From assembly GCA_002723155.1 (NCBI GenBank), contig PBNO01000006.1, positions 335,470 through 399,469 of the forward strand: a stretch of DNA of 64,000 nucleotides, given 5' to 3'. The stretch comes from Ponticaulis sp. (GTDB lineage: Bacteria; Pseudomonadota; Alphaproteobacteria; Caulobacterales; Hyphomonadaceae). The translations under genes and the position numbers were made by a program. Below, piece after piece: positions 18,886 through 27,839 of the stretch. A model generated the notes under the pieces. That model worked only from the letters and a program-made list of their open reading frames with translations, made no database searches and had not been told where the DNA came from. Position 1 is the first letter of the stretch. Every line of letters begins with the position of its first letter.

Positions 18886-18891
18886 TGTCAA
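18886..18891 (-). promoter_or_regulatory. -35 box of the TonB receptor promoter
   Basis: TTGACA on the minus strand. A weak -10 (GGTATT or TATTCA) overlaps the palindrome about 19 bp downstream. Inferred from position and consensus only. Confidence 0.4.
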
Positions 18892-18966
18892 TCGGGAATA
18901 AGCAAGATAGCCGAAAGTTTAATGACTATCTCGCTTACAAAGGGAGTTAAGATGGAGTGGTTCGCC

Positions 18967-19116
18967 TTATAGCGGACGATCTTCGTCATGAAGAATGCGT
19001 TCAGCCGAACCTTGTGGATCATCGAACTGGCCTGTCTTCATTGACCAGAAGAATGCCGCAAGGCCGATCAGGCCCATGCCCAGCGCGACGGGAATCAAAA
19101 ATAGAAGCGCGGTCAT
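18967..19116 (-). CDS. ccoS: cbb3 oxidase maturation protein CcoS
   Basis: A 49-residue protein with one N-terminal transmembrane helix (TALLFLIPVALGMGLIGLAA), then FFWSMKTGQFDDPQGSAERI and an acidic end DEDRPL. The FxW...GQFDD..G...RIL pattern is the CcoS hallmark. CcoS is needed for cofactor insertion into cbb3 oxidase. Its ATG overlaps the TGA of ccoI (ATGA), giving the usual ccoGHIS order. It is easy to miss because of its length. Confidence 0.92.
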   Translation of the reverse strand: MTALLFLIPVALGMGLIGLAAFFWSMKTGQFDDPQGSAERILHDEDRPL

Positions 19117-21320
19117 TTCGTTTTTCCTGAAGCTACGCGCAGCGCATTCAGCGTCACGACGATGGAAGACCCGGACATAGCAATCGCAGCAATTAGTGGG
19201 GTCACAAAGCCTAAAAGTGCGATCGGAACTGCGATCAGATTGTAGATAACAGCCAGACCGAAATTCTCTTTGATACGGCTTTGGGCCGACCGTGAAACTC
19301 GAATGATGTTCGCAATATTTTCGAGCGACTCACCGGAATAGACCGCATCACTTGCAGTGCGTGCTGCGTCCAGTGCGCCGCCCGGGGCGAGTGCTGCATG
19401 AGAGGATGCAAGAGCGCCGGCGTCATTGAGGCCGTCGCCAATCATCAGAACTTTATGACCTGCGGCGCTAAGCGCGTCCACGCGTTCAGCTTTCCCAACA
19501 GGTTTGATACCGCCGGTATAATTCTGAACGCCTAGACGCTCAGCGACTTCTTCGACGCGTGCCGGATGGTCGCCCGAGCAAATCTCATAAGTGATGCCGA
19601 GTTCGTCGAGTGACTGCAGGAGTTCGTTAGCGCCTTTTTTGATGTCCTCAGTAAGGTGAAGCGGCGCCGGTGCGCTTCCATCAATCCAGAACCAAAGGCT
19701 GACATTGTCTTCCGGCGCTTCGCCATTTTCCCCGCTGACCCATTCCCACGAACCGAGACGGGCTTCTTTCCCGTCAATCAGACCGGAAAGGCCAAGTCCT
19801 TTGTGTTCTTCGACATTCTCGGCAACAGGGCCGGGGCAGGCTGCCTGCACGACAGCGCGAGAGAGAGGGTGGCGGCTTGCACGTGCCAGGTGAGCGGCAA
19901 GGTTCAAATTCTCACGGGACTCTTCTGTATCGTCGAAGTGTGGTGTGAGTTCTGTCAGCGTGCCGGTTTTGTCAAAGATGATGTGATCGCACGCAGCAAT
20001 GCGTTCCAGCGCATCACCGGACTTCAGAAAGGCATTGGTGCGGAACAGACGTCCTGCAGCGACGATCTGCACAACAGGCGCAGCGAGCGCTAGCGCACAA
20101 GGACATGTGATAACCAAAACAGAAATCGCAGTGAACAATGCTGTCCTTACGTCGCCACTCATGATGAACCAGCCAATGAACGCAACTGCCGCCAACGTAT
20201 GAACGATAGGGACATAGAGTTCAGCGGCTTTGTCTGCGATCTGGCGATATTTGGAGCGTTTCTGTTCGCCTACATCCAGAAGGCGGCTGATTTCACCGAT
20301 CAGGGAATCGTCTGTGGTCGTAGCAACGGCAACCTCGATGGGCGCGCCAAGATTGACGCTGCCCGCGTAAATGCGTGTGCCCTGTGGTTCCAGCTGAGGC
20401 ATGACTTCACCGGTGACGAGGCTCGTATTGAGCGATGCCTCAGTGCTCAGAAGGTCGGCGTCCACCGGCAGGCGCTCACCTGTTGAAATGATCAGCGTAT
20501 CGCCAACGTCGAGCGAGCCCGACGCGACTGTTTCAATCGAGCCATCTGCAAGCCGGCGTGAGACTGTAACCGCCTGCATCGCGGCCAGATCGTCTGCCGC
20601 TTTGTATGCCTGTCGTTGAAGGCGAGCTTCGAGGAAGCGCCCGATCAGCAGGAAGAAGAGCAACATGACCGCGGCGTCGAAATAGGAGTGTTCGCCGTGA
20701 TGGATTGTCTCGTAAATGCTCAGACCTGTTGCCAACAGTACGGCCAGCGAGATTGGCACGTCCATATTGACGTGTCCGCCACGCAGCGCGCTGAGCGCAG
20801 ACGAGAAGAATGGACGGCCAGAGAACGCGACCGTCGGAATAGCAATCGCTGCAGAAACCCAGTGAAGCAGGGTGCGCGTCGCATCTGACATCTCGCCTTT
20901 GCCCGCCCAGACGGACACAGACAAAAGCATGATATTGGCAGCAGCAAACCCCGCGACAGCCATGGCTAGCAGAAGACCGCGTTCACGCTTCTGACGGCTC
21001 GCGTCGACCAGATCCGGATCAAACGGTTTGGACGGGTAGCCAAGACCGTTAAGCGTTTCGATGATTCTGTCCGGATTAAACCGGTCGCTCGTCCAGTCTG
21101 CAACGAGGCGACCGGTAGAGAGGTTCATGCGGACGTGATCGATGCCTTCGAGCGCGCTGACATTCTTTTCGATTTTTGCAAGGCAACCACCGCATTTCGC
21201 ACCGGATACTGCGAGTATCAGTTCGCTTCGTCCGTTTTTCTCGCGGACAAAAGGCCGAGCACTCATTTGAGGCGGTGCGGTTTCCCCGAGGGGCAGATCA
21301 GCAGAGGTCAGCGTGTCCAT
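19113..21320 (-). CDS. ccoI: copper-translocating P-type ATPase CcoI
   Basis: A 735-residue heavy-metal P1B ATPase that exports copper across the inner membrane for assembly of cbb3 oxidase. An N-terminal HMA domain carries GAKCGGC (C43, C46). The membrane metal site is CPCALALAAP, the phosphorylation site is DKTGTLTE and the hinge is GDGLNDAGAL. The length and the two-helix extension before the CPC region fit CcoI/FixI. It overlaps ccoH by 13 nt upstream and ccoS by 4 nt downstream, so it is the third gene of ccoGHIS. Confidence 0.93.
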   Translation of the reverse strand: MDTLTSADLPLGETAPPQMSARPFVREKNGRSELILAVSGAKCGGCLAKIEKNVSALEGIDHVRMNLSTGRLVADWTSDRFNPDRIIETLNGLGYPSKPFDPDLVDASRQKRERGLLLAMAVAGFAAANIMLLSVSVWAGKGEMSDATRTLLHWVSAAIAIPTVAFSGRPFFSSALSALRGGHVNMDVPISLAVLLATGLSIYETIHHGEHSYFDAAVMLLFFLLIGRFLEARLQRQAYKAADDLAAMQAVTVSRRLADGSIETVASGSLDVGDTLIISTGERLPVDADLLSTEASLNTSLVTGEVMPQLEPQGTRIYAGSVNLGAPIEVAVATTTDDSLIGEISRLLDVGEQKRSKYRQIADKAAELYVPIVHTLAAVAFIGWFIMSGDVRTALFTAISVLVITCPCALALAAPVVQIVAAGRLFRTNAFLKSGDALERIAACDHIIFDKTGTLTELTPHFDDTEESRENLNLAAHLARASRHPLSRAVVQAACPGPVAENVEEHKGLGLSGLIDGKEARLGSWEWVSGENGEAPEDNVSLWFWIDGSAPAPLHLTEDIKKGANELLQSLDELGITYEICSGDHPARVEEVAERLGVQNYTGGIKPVGKAERVDALSAAGHKVLMIGDGLNDAGALASSHAALAPGGALDAARTASDAVYSGESLENIANIIRVSRSAQSRIKENFGLAVIYNLIAVPIALLGFVTPLIAAIAMSGSSIVVTLNALRVASGKTK

Positions 21321-21796
21321 GTGAGTGACTTATGAGCTGTGACGGTATCACCGTCGGGTGACTGTGCGGTTATTTCGGCGTTCCAGTCGCCGGTTTCGAG
21401 GTCCGTCAGAATGATCTCATAGCGGCCCGGACCATTTGCGCTGAGGTCGACAATGCGTTGGCCTTCTCGTGTCGCCGGACGGGTGAGTGTAGCCGACACC
21501 TCAAGCTGGGTGATGCCGTTCTCGAATTCGTCCAGCCAGTAGGTGATCAGCATTGGGCTGCCACTTTCTGTTGGTTCAAGACCGACCTGCGTCGACCAGC
21601 CCAGCTCTTCCTGGCGAGCGCGGTCTTCTAGGGCCTGATTATAGTTCAGGCCCTGAATGTAGGATTGCTCAACTTGTTCGCCCGGAAAAGACCGCACCGC
21701 ATACACGGTGAAGATGACGTTCACGATGATCATGACACCGAAAAAGCCGAGTAGCATGAACAGTACGTGATATCCGTTGAGACGACCGATCTTCAT
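21308..21796 (-). CDS. ccoH: FixH/CcoH family protein
   Basis: A 162-residue protein with a single N-terminal membrane helix (about 10-32, GYHVLFMLLGFFGVMIIVNV) followed by F-YAVRSFPG and a periplasmic beta-rich domain, the FixH/CcoH layout. CcoH stabilises and matures cbb3 oxidase. It starts 5 bp after ccoG and its end overlaps ccoI by 13 nt. Confidence 0.9.
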   Translation of the reverse strand: MKIGRLNGYHVLFMLLGFFGVMIIVNVIFTVYAVRSFPGEQVEQSYIQGLNYNQALEDRARQEELGWSTQVGLEPTESGSPMLITYWLDEFENGITQLEVSATLTRPATREGQRIVDLSANGPGRYEIILTDLETGDWNAEITAQSPDGDTVTAHKSLTWTR

Positions 21797-21801
21797 TGAG
21801 G

Positions 21802-23235
21802 TCAGTTCCTTCGTGGGCTGGAGAATGGAATGAAATTAGCGTCCTGCTCTCCGGTCTCTGTGTCAATTGCGACAATGCGAAGCCGGTCATTTCCATCCAC
21901 CGCATTTTCGGGGATTTTGATGATCATGCGGAAACGTGTCACACCTTCTCCAGGGATTTCAACGTCGAGATCTCCGTGCTCTTCGCCAACAAGTGAGACG
22001 TCTGCGCCTTCGATTCCGGTAACTTCCAAGCGAATGTTTTTCGGATCGATCCGCTTATTCACCAGCTTGATTGCGTAGCCGTTCTGAATGCGACCGTCAG
22101 ACAGCTGTACGAAGGATGGTGAGCGGTCTTTGAGCACGTTCAGCTCGAAGGTGGATCGTGTGAACAGGCCATACGCCATGAGTGCCGTGATAGCACTGAT
22201 CAGAACCGCGTAAATGATAACACGCGGACGGAACAGGCGGAACTTCTGGGCCGGTTTTCCAGCCGCACGCAGTTCAACGTTCTTGTCTGTGTCGTATGCG
22301 ATGAGGCCGGTCGGGCGACCAACCTTTTTCATGATATCGTCACAGGCGTCGATACAGAGCGCACAGTGAATGCACTCCAGCTGGGCGCCGTTTCGGATAT
22401 CAATACCCATAGGGCAGGCGGTGACGCAGGCATTACAGTCTACGCAATCGCCGCGACCTTCCCATGTTTCAGACTTTTTGTGCGGACCACGAGGTTCGCC
22501 GCGATCCCAACGATAGGTGACGTTGAGTGCGTCTTCGTCGGTGAGCGCAGCCTGAATACGCGGCCATGGGCAGAGGTAGGTACAGACCTGCTCGCGCATT
22601 GTGCCTGCAAGCGAATAGGTTGTGAAGGTCAGGATACCTACGAAGACGTAAGCCGTAGTCGGCGCGTGTCCTGTGAAGAAGTTATAAGCGAGGGAAGGCG
22701 CATCGTGGAAATAGAAGACGAGCGCACCGCCGGTTGCAGCTGCGATCAGTAGCCAGACAGCGTGTTTGGCAACTTTGCGCCAGATCTTATTGAAGGTCCA
22801 GGGCGCGCGATCAAGCTTAATGCGTTTGTTGCGGTCGCCCTCGAAGAAGCGCTCAACGGCGATGTAGAGATCGGTCCAGACCGTCTGCGGACAAGCATAG
22901 CCACACCAGACACGTCCGAACAGCGAGGTCACAAGAAACAGGCCGAGAGACGACAGAATGAGAATGCCGGTGATGTAGTAAACTTCCTGCGGCCAGATCT
23001 CGATCGGGCCGAAATAGAACTTACCATCAGCGAAGAACAGGATGGCCTGATCTGGCGCGTCAGGACCACGGTCCCAACGTATCCAGGGCAAGCCGTAATA
23101 GACCGCCAGCGCGAGCGCCATAAACGCAAATTTGAAGGAGCGAAACTTACCGCTGACGAGCTTCGGGTGAACCGGCTCGCGCTTCTTGTACATTGGTTGC
23201 GCATCGGATGGCGGGGTAGGTTTGAGAGCTGTCAT
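21802..23235 (-). CDS. ccoG: cytochrome c oxidase accessory protein CcoG (ferredoxin-type, FixG/RdxA)
   Basis: A 477-residue membrane iron-sulfur protein. It has five to six hydrophobic segments and the motifs CGYACPQTVW and CTYLCPWPR. A dicluster ferredoxin domain (CVDCNACVTACP and CIHCALCIDACD, about residues 255-300) follows, then an Ig-like C-terminal domain. CcoG serves copper reduction and assembly of cbb3 oxidase. It leads the ccoGHIS set, separated from ccoP by a terminator, so it has its own promoter; a clear inverted repeat lies 30-51 bp before the ATG. Confidence 0.93.
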   Translation of the reverse strand: MTALKPTPPSDAQPMYKKREPVHPKLVSGKFRSFKFAFMALALAVYYGLPWIRWDRGPDAPDQAILFFADGKFYFGPIEIWPQEVYYITGILILSSLGLFLVTSLFGRVWCGYACPQTVWTDLYIAVERFFEGDRNKRIKLDRAPWTFNKIWRKVAKHAVWLLIAAATGGALVFYFHDAPSLAYNFFTGHAPTTAYVFVGILTFTTYSLAGTMREQVCTYLCPWPRIQAALTDEDALNVTYRWDRGEPRGPHKKSETWEGRGDCVDCNACVTACPMGIDIRNGAQLECIHCALCIDACDDIMKKVGRPTGLIAYDTDKNVELRAAGKPAQKFRLFRPRVIIYAVLISAITALMAYGLFTRSTFELNVLKDRSPSFVQLSDGRIQNGYAIKLVNKRIDPKNIRLEVTGIEGADVSLVGEEHGDLDVEIPGEGVTRFRMIIKIPENAVDGNDRLRIVAIDTETGEQDANFIPFSSPRRN

Positions 23236-23264
23236 TGTACTCGACTTCCCAGTTTGTATTTTAG

Positions 23265-23286
23265 AACTTTCTAAAACAAGAAAGTT
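23265..23286. promoter_or_regulatory. inverted repeat AACTTTCT-N6-AGAAAGTT before ccoG
   Basis: Perfect 8-bp arms (23265-23272 and 23279-23286), 30-51 bp upstream of ccoG. No TTGAT-N4-ATCAA FNR box is seen in the same interval, so this repeat is the most evident candidate control site; it could also be a leader hairpin. Confidence 0.4.
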
Positions 23287-23320
23287 AGAAATACGTGATG
23301 GTATCTTGTCACACCCTCAC

Positions 23321-23349
23321 AAAAAAAGGCCCGGCGAACCGGGCCTTTT
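23321..23349 (-). terminator. terminator after ccoNOQP
   Basis: AAAAGGCCCGG (23324-23334) and CCGGGCCTTTT (23339-23349) form an 11-bp stem with a 4-nt loop. On the minus strand it is followed by a T-run, just after ccoP. Confidence 0.9.
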
Positions 23350-23358
23350 CTGATCAAA

Positions 23359-24243
23359 TCAGCCTTCGCTGCCGCTTAATGCATAGACATATACAGCAAG
23401 GGCTTTGACGGTTGTTTCGTCGAGGCGTTCACCCCACGCAGGCATTGCGCTGTTGCGTGGATTGTAGATGGTCGCCTGAACAGTAGCCATGTCACTGCCA
23501 TAGAGCCAGTCACGGTCTGTCAGGTCAGGTGCGCCCTGGAATTGATCGCCAGTACCGGCTTCACCGTGACATGCGACACAGTTCCACTCGAACACTTCCT
23601 GGCCCGCGATAGAGGCATCAGATGGCTCTTCGAGACCGGAGAGTGTGCGAACATAGTGCGCAACATTCGTGATCTCTTCAGCGCTGAGAACCTGATCGCG
23701 ACCGAATGCAGGCATCATGGAGAAACGGCTCTCCATATTTTCCTGACGGACGCCATAGGTGATGGTGTGCTGGATTTCGTCCAGACCACCGCCCCAGAGC
23801 CACACATCGTCAGCAAGGGTAGGGTAACCCGGTGCACCGCGGCCACCTGCGCCGTGGCAGGTCGCACAGTTGTCACCAAAGGCACTTTCACCAGCAGCCA
23901 TCGCGAACTGACGAAGGTCCTGATCGGCAAGGATGTCTTCAACAGACGCTTCGATCAGAGCCGCTCCGTTTTCGGCACGCGCAGAACGCAGAGCGTCGAT
24001 GCTCTCAGCGACCAGAGCACGGTCAGAGTGGTTACGAATACCCGGGGTGTTCGTACCCATTCCAGGCAGTGCTGGCCATGCTGGCATGAAGATCCAATAG
24101 ACCACGGCCCAGACGATCGTGATGTAGAAGATGTAGAGCCACCAGCGTGGAAGCGGGTTGTTGAGCTCTCTGATGCCGTCCCATTCGTGACCAGTGGTTT
24201 CTACACCGGTTGCAGCATCAACGTCTTTATCATGTTCACTCAT
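23359..24243 (-). CDS. ccoP: cbb3-type cytochrome oxidase diheme subunit CcoP
   Basis: A 294-residue diheme cytochrome c anchored by one helix (about 33-55, RWWLYIFYITIVWAVVYW). It has two heme sites, CATCH (126-130) and CVACH (222-226). The N-terminal GHEWDGIRELNNPLPRWW stretch is the classic CcoP docking region. It passes electrons to CcoO and CcoN. Its ATG lies inside the end of ccoQ (8-nt overlap). Confidence 0.96.
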   Translation of the reverse strand: MSEHDKDVDAATGVETTGHEWDGIRELNNPLPRWWLYIFYITIVWAVVYWIFMPAWPALPGMGTNTPGIRNHSDRALVAESIDALRSARAENGAALIEASVEDILADQDLRQFAMAAGESAFGDNCATCHGAGGRGAPGYPTLADDVWLWGGGLDEIQHTITYGVRQENMESRFSMMPAFGRDQVLSAEEITNVAHYVRTLSGLEEPSDASIAGQEVFEWNCVACHGEAGTGDQFQGAPDLTDRDWLYGSDMATVQATIYNPRNSAMPAWGERLDETTVKALAVYVYALSGSEG

Positions 24244-24400
24244 TGATAGGCTCCTCGTCGATCAGAGGGAGGTTAGCTGCCCGTTCGAATTCGGACTTTT
24301 TGGACGGCCAGAGGGCGTAGGTGCAGGCCCCGAGGAACAGCACTACGAAGTAGAGCAGTCCCCAGGTCTGTGCGAAACTGGAAAGCGTTTCATAGTTCAT
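24236..24400 (-). CDS. ccoQ: cbb3 oxidase small subunit CcoQ
   Basis: A 54-residue protein (MNYETLSSFAQTWGLLYF...). One membrane helix (about 12-32) is followed by WPSKKSEFERAANLPL and an acidic tail, the CcoQ/FixQ pattern. It sits between ccoO (4 bp upstream) and ccoP (8-nt overlap). It stabilises the complex. Confidence 0.93.
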   Translation of the reverse strand: MNYETLSSFAQTWGLLYFVVLFLGACTYALWPSKKSEFERAANLPLIDEEPINE

Positions 24401-24404
24401 GATG

Positions 24405-25181
24405 CTATCTCCGGTTCTGCAGGCTATCGGCTTCGTAAGTTTCGAAGTCGACCAGTGTACCGAGCATCTGGAGATAGGCGATCATAGCGTCCATCTCGGT
24501 GATGTTTTCGGCGTCGCCGTCAAATGCACGTACAGTGACCGTACCTTCCCGACCTGATGCTTCGGTGTAACGATCCACCAGAGCACCGTCATAGTCGCCG
24601 GAGTTCGGATAGAAGTCCGGATTGGCCTGAGCCAGAAGGTCGTACTCTGCGTTCTCGATCATAGCGTCGGTGTAAGGCACACCTACGAGGCGCATTGCCT
24701 GCATGGTTTGCTGTACCTGGCTGAAGTCGAGTGGGCGATCTACCATGAACGTGTATGGCGGCATGATGGATTCCGGAACGACAGAGCGTGGGTCACGCAT
24801 GTGGTCCATGTGCCATTCATCAGAGTATTTTCCGCCAACGCGCGCAAGGTCAGGACCTGTACGCTTGGAGCCCCACTGGAACGGGTGGTCGTACATGCTC
24901 TCTGCAGCCAGAGAATAGTGACCATAGCGTTCCACTTCGTCACGCAGTGGGCGAACCATTTGAGAGTGGCAGACATAGCAGCCTTCACGCACATAGATTT
25001 CGCGTCCTGCGAGTTCGAGTGGCGTGTAGGGACGCATACCGTTCACGCGCTCGATCGTGTTGCTCAGATAGAAGAGCGGAGCGATCTCGATGATGCCGCC
25101 AATGGCGACGACAACGAGGATGCCGACTGTGAGGAGCATAGAGTGCTTCTCGAGCAGGGCGTGTTTATCAAACAATGCCAT
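24405..25181 (-). CDS. ccoO: cbb3-type cytochrome oxidase monoheme subunit CcoO
   Basis: A 258-residue cytochrome c subunit with one N-terminal helix (about 14-38) and heme motif CYVCH (68-72) followed by [11 protein letters not shown]. The family-typical [18 protein letters not shown] and MPPY (likely Met ligand) are present. It starts 12 bp after ccoN. Confidence 0.96.
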   Translation of the reverse strand: MALFDKHALLEKHSMLLTVGILVVVAIGGIIEIAPLFYLSNTIERVNGMRPYTPLELAGREIYVREGCYVCHSQMVRPLRDEVERYGHYSLAAESMYDHPFQWGSKRTGPDLARVGGKYSDEWHMDHMRDPRSVVPESIMPPYTFMVDRPLDFSQVQQTMQAMRLVGVPYTDAMIENAEYDLLAQANPDFYPNSGDYDGALVDRYTEASGREGTVTVRAFDGDAENITEMDAMIAYLQMLGTLVDFETYEADSLQNRR

Positions 25182-25193
25182 TAGTCTGTCTCC

Positions 25194-26879
25194 TTATTCA
25201 GCTGGCACGGCTTCGGCGCGAGCCGGAATGCCATCATTGGTTGGAGCGTGAACGTGATCTTCCTCACCTTTGCGGGTTTTGCCCTTAGCGGTCATGTAGA
25301 TGTTGAACGACATGATCAGAGCACCGACGAGGTAGAGGAGGCCACCAAGCGAACGGATGATGTAGGAGATGTGCTTAGCTTCTACGGTCTCGACGAATGT
25401 GTATTCGAGGAAGCCGAATTCGTTGTACGCACGCCACATCAGGCCTTCCATGATACCGGATACCCACATGGAGCAGATATACAGAACGATACCGATGGTC
25501 GCTGTCCAGAAGTGCCATTCCACCATGTTTGCGGAATAGAGGCGGTCACGTTTCCACATCCACTGTGCGAGACAGTAGAGAGCACCGAAGGAGATGAAGC
25601 CAACCCAGCCGAGTGCACCAGAGTGTACGTGGCCGATTGTCCAGTCTGTGTAGTGAGACAGAGAGTTCACCGCGCGAACTGACATAAGCGGGCCTTCAAA
25701 CGTGGACATGCCGTAGAATGCCAGAGAAACGACCATCATACGGATGACAGGGTCTGTGCGGAGTTTGTCCCACGCGCCAGACAGTGTCATCAGACCGTTG
25801 ATCATACCACCCCAGCTCGGCATCCACAGCATGATGGAGAAGGTCATACCCAGTGTCTGCGCCCATTGTGGCAGAGCCGTATAGTGCAGGTGGTGTGGAC
25901 CAGCCCAGATGTAGATGAAGATCAGAGCCCAGAAGTGAACGATTGAGAGACGGTAAGAGAATACCGGGCGCTCTGCACGCTTCGGGATGTAGTAATACAT
26001 GATCGCCAGGAAGCCGGCCGTCAGGAAGAAGCCAACCGCGTTGTGACCATACCACCACTGTGTCAGCGCGTCCTGAACACCAGCCATCAGAGACACTGAC
26101 TGGGAAGAGAGCGGGCTGATTGGAACTGCGAGGTTGTTCACAATGTGAAGCATCGCAATCGTTACGATGAATGCGAGGTAGAACCAGTTCGCAACATAGA
26201 TGTGCGGCTCTTTACGCTTCCAGATCGTACCGAGGAATACGAGCAGATAGGCAACCCATACGATAGTCAGCCAGAGGTCGACATACCATTCAGGTTCTGC
26301 GTACTCGCGGCCTGCAGTGACGCCCATGACGTAACCGGTAGCAGCAAGAACTATGAACGCCTGATAGCCCCAGAATACGAACCATGGCCACATGCCGCCA
26401 GCAATACGCGTGCGGCATGTGCGCTGAACAACGTGGAAAGACGTTGCCAGAAGCACGTTACCGCCAAACGCAAAGATCACTGCAGATGTGTGCAGTGGGC
26501 GAAGGCGACCAAAGTTGAGGAAGCCGAACTCTTCAAAATAGAGCAGGCTAGGGAAGGTGAGCTGCATCGCGATGACGAAGCCGACGAGAATGCCGACAAC
26601 ACCCCAGAACATTGAGACACCAACGCCCCATTTGATCAGTGTGTCTTCATACTGCGTTTCGTCGAACAGCTTGCCGTCTTTGCGGTTCGCTGCCCAGAAG
26701 CAGATCGCGAGGATTGCGACCAGGCTCATACCGAGGCTGAGCCAGCCATGAATGTTGAATAGTGGGTCCGGCGACCAAGCCGCGACCATTAATGCAAGGA
26801 GTGTGAAAACCCCCACGAAGAGGCCGACTGTCAGCACGCTGAAGTCGATCCCGTTTTTCTGCATGGTTGTTGTTGCCAT
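25194..26879 (-). CDS. ccoN: cbb3-type cytochrome oxidase catalytic subunit CcoN
   Basis: A 561-residue heme-copper oxidase subunit I of the C family with about 12 helices. It reduces oxygen to water at a high-spin heme b/CuB site with high affinity. Conserved histidine-rich stretches include [41 protein letters not shown] and [18 protein letters not shown] sequence ([15 protein letters not shown]). I place the start at 26879, where GAGGGC precedes ATG; the longer in-frame extension to 26963 reads through the promoter region. It heads ccoNOQP and is divergent from a small Cys-rich protein gene. Confidence 0.95.
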   Translation of the reverse strand: MATTTMQKNGIDFSVLTVGLFVGVFTLLALMVAAWSPDPLFNIHGWLSLGMSLVAILAICFWAANRKDGKLFDETQYEDTLIKWGVGVSMFWGVVGILVGFVIAMQLTFPSLLYFEEFGFLNFGRLRPLHTSAVIFAFGGNVLLATSFHVVQRTCRTRIAGGMWPWFVFWGYQAFIVLAATGYVMGVTAGREYAEPEWYVDLWLTIVWVAYLLVFLGTIWKRKEPHIYVANWFYLAFIVTIAMLHIVNNLAVPISPLSSQSVSLMAGVQDALTQWWYGHNAVGFFLTAGFLAIMYYYIPKRAERPVFSYRLSIVHFWALIFIYIWAGPHHLHYTALPQWAQTLGMTFSIMLWMPSWGGMINGLMTLSGAWDKLRTDPVIRMMVVSLAFYGMSTFEGPLMSVRAVNSLSHYTDWTIGHVHSGALGWVGFISFGALYCLAQWMWKRDRLYSANMVEWHFWTATIGIVLYICSMWVSGIMEGLMWRAYNEFGFLEYTFVETVEAKHISYIIRSLGGLLYLVGALIMSFNIYMTAKGKTRKGEEDHVHAPTNDGIPARAEAVPAE

Positions 26880-27015
26880 TTTGCCCTCTGAGAATAACCC
26901 GAGTTTGAGTCTGGGATTGTCACGCTTTTCTCTCAAAGAAAATGCGACTATTTGGCCCCACACTTCGTACGGAAATTATGCTATTCAGGCTTTCGGAAAC
27001 TATAAGGAGTCGCCG

Positions 27016-27273
27016 ATGACTGAAATCACCAGTCTCGTCACGAATGACAAAATGCTACTTGGAATGAGCGTAACGACCGCTATTTCAGGCCTTTTACTGC
27101 GGTCTTGCCACGATGCAGGCGCTGGCTTCGTGCTTCCGATGTGTACGTCGGGTGGCGGTGAACTGGCTCTCAACGCGGCATCATCCGGCCATTGCGCGGG
27201 CTGCTATGTCGCAGCTGCAGGGCTTATCGGTGCGTTCGCTGTGACGGTTCGCCGCGCGCTACTCAGCCGGTAA
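27016..27273 (+). CDS. small Cys/His-containing protein of unknown function, divergent from ccoN
   Basis: An 85-residue protein with two hydrophobic stretches (about 12-28 and 62-78) and a central Cys/His set: C31-H32, C43, H59-C60 and C63 (HCAGC). It ends in a basic RRALLSR. AAGGAG at 27004-27009 supports ATG 27016, and a hairpin terminator follows at 27305. It shares a 136-bp divergent promoter region with ccoN, which hints at a role tied to microaerobic respiration or metal handling. I do not recognise the family. Confidence 0.65.
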   Translation: MTEITSLVTNDKMLLGMSVTTAISGLLLRSCHDAGAGFVLPMCTSGGGELALNAASSGHCAGCYVAAAGLIGAFAVTVRRALLSR

Positions 27274-27304
27274 GCGCTGACTTTTAAAAAATTTTCGAAT
27301 CCCG

Positions 27305-27335
27305 AGGGTGTCTGTGAGCGCAGGCACCCTTTTTC
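27305..27335 (+). terminator. terminator after the small Cys/His protein
   Basis: AGGGTGTCTG (27305-27314) pairs with CAGGCACCCT (27321-27330), one G-U pair and a 6-nt loop, followed by a T-run. Confidence 0.82.
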
Positions 27336-27502
27336 TGTGGAGAAAATTCTCGGTTTTGATTAACTTTTGAACAGCAACTGACCGAATTTACCATGGCAGC
27401 GTGCATATTTGTACGCAACACAGTCCGAAACCGCTCAAAACCTTGCTGCACTGCGGCATCGCCCTGAATATGACTAAATGAAGGCATGAATGGGTGGTGA
27501 TC

Positions 27503-27754
27503 ATGACAGACGTTGTTGTTAAGTTTGATCTGAAGGACGCAGCTACTGAGACGAAGCTTTTTCAGGCAGTGAATCAGTTTGCCGCAGAACGCGAATGCAT
27601 GGGCACGGGCGCATCGGGGACGGATGACGCACCAGTGATCATGGTTAAAACAACTTCCTACGGGGAAGGCTTCAAAAAGTCGGTTATTTTCCAGCGCCGC
27701 AGGGATGCTGAGCACTTCATGTCCTACTGGCGCAGGTTTGCGAAAGTGGCTTAA
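27503..27754 (+). CDS. small soluble protein of unknown function
   Basis: About 83 residues beginning MTDVVVKFDLKDAATETKLF, with no membrane segment or signal peptide. The predicted alpha/beta character and the KSVIFQRRRDAEHFMSYWRR end suggest a small cytoplasmic fold. An upstream GTG at 27494 would add three residues; ATG 27503 is my preference, though the ribosome site (GGGTGG) is weak for either. A strong bidirectional terminator follows at 27777. No family recognised. Confidence 0.55.
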   Translation: MTDVVVKFDLKDAATETKLFQAVNQFAAERECMGTGASGTDDAPVIMVKTTSYGEGFKKSVIFQRRRDAEHFMSYWRRFAKVA

Positions 27755-27776
27755 GTCGCCATTCCTCATAGGTAAG

Positions 27777-27811
27777 AAAAAAGCCCCGCGCTCTGCACGG
27801 GGCTTTTTTTT
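27777..27811. terminator. bidirectional terminator between the small protein and cytochrome c
   Basis: AAAAAAGCCCCG (27777-27788) and CGGGGCTTTTTTTT (27798-27811) form a GC stem with A/T flanks, serving both converging genes. Confidence 0.93.
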
Positions 27812-27839
27812 GTCTGAATTCAGTCGGCTGGTGCCTGAG

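Noticed and set aside
26880..26963. N-terminal extension of CcoN
   Set aside because: It runs through the divergent promoter region; ATG 26879 has a good ribosome site and gives the normal family length.
26880..27015. FNR/FixK box upstream of ccoN
   Set aside because: Looked for TTGAT-N4-ATCAA on both strands; only partial, unsymmetrical matches were found.
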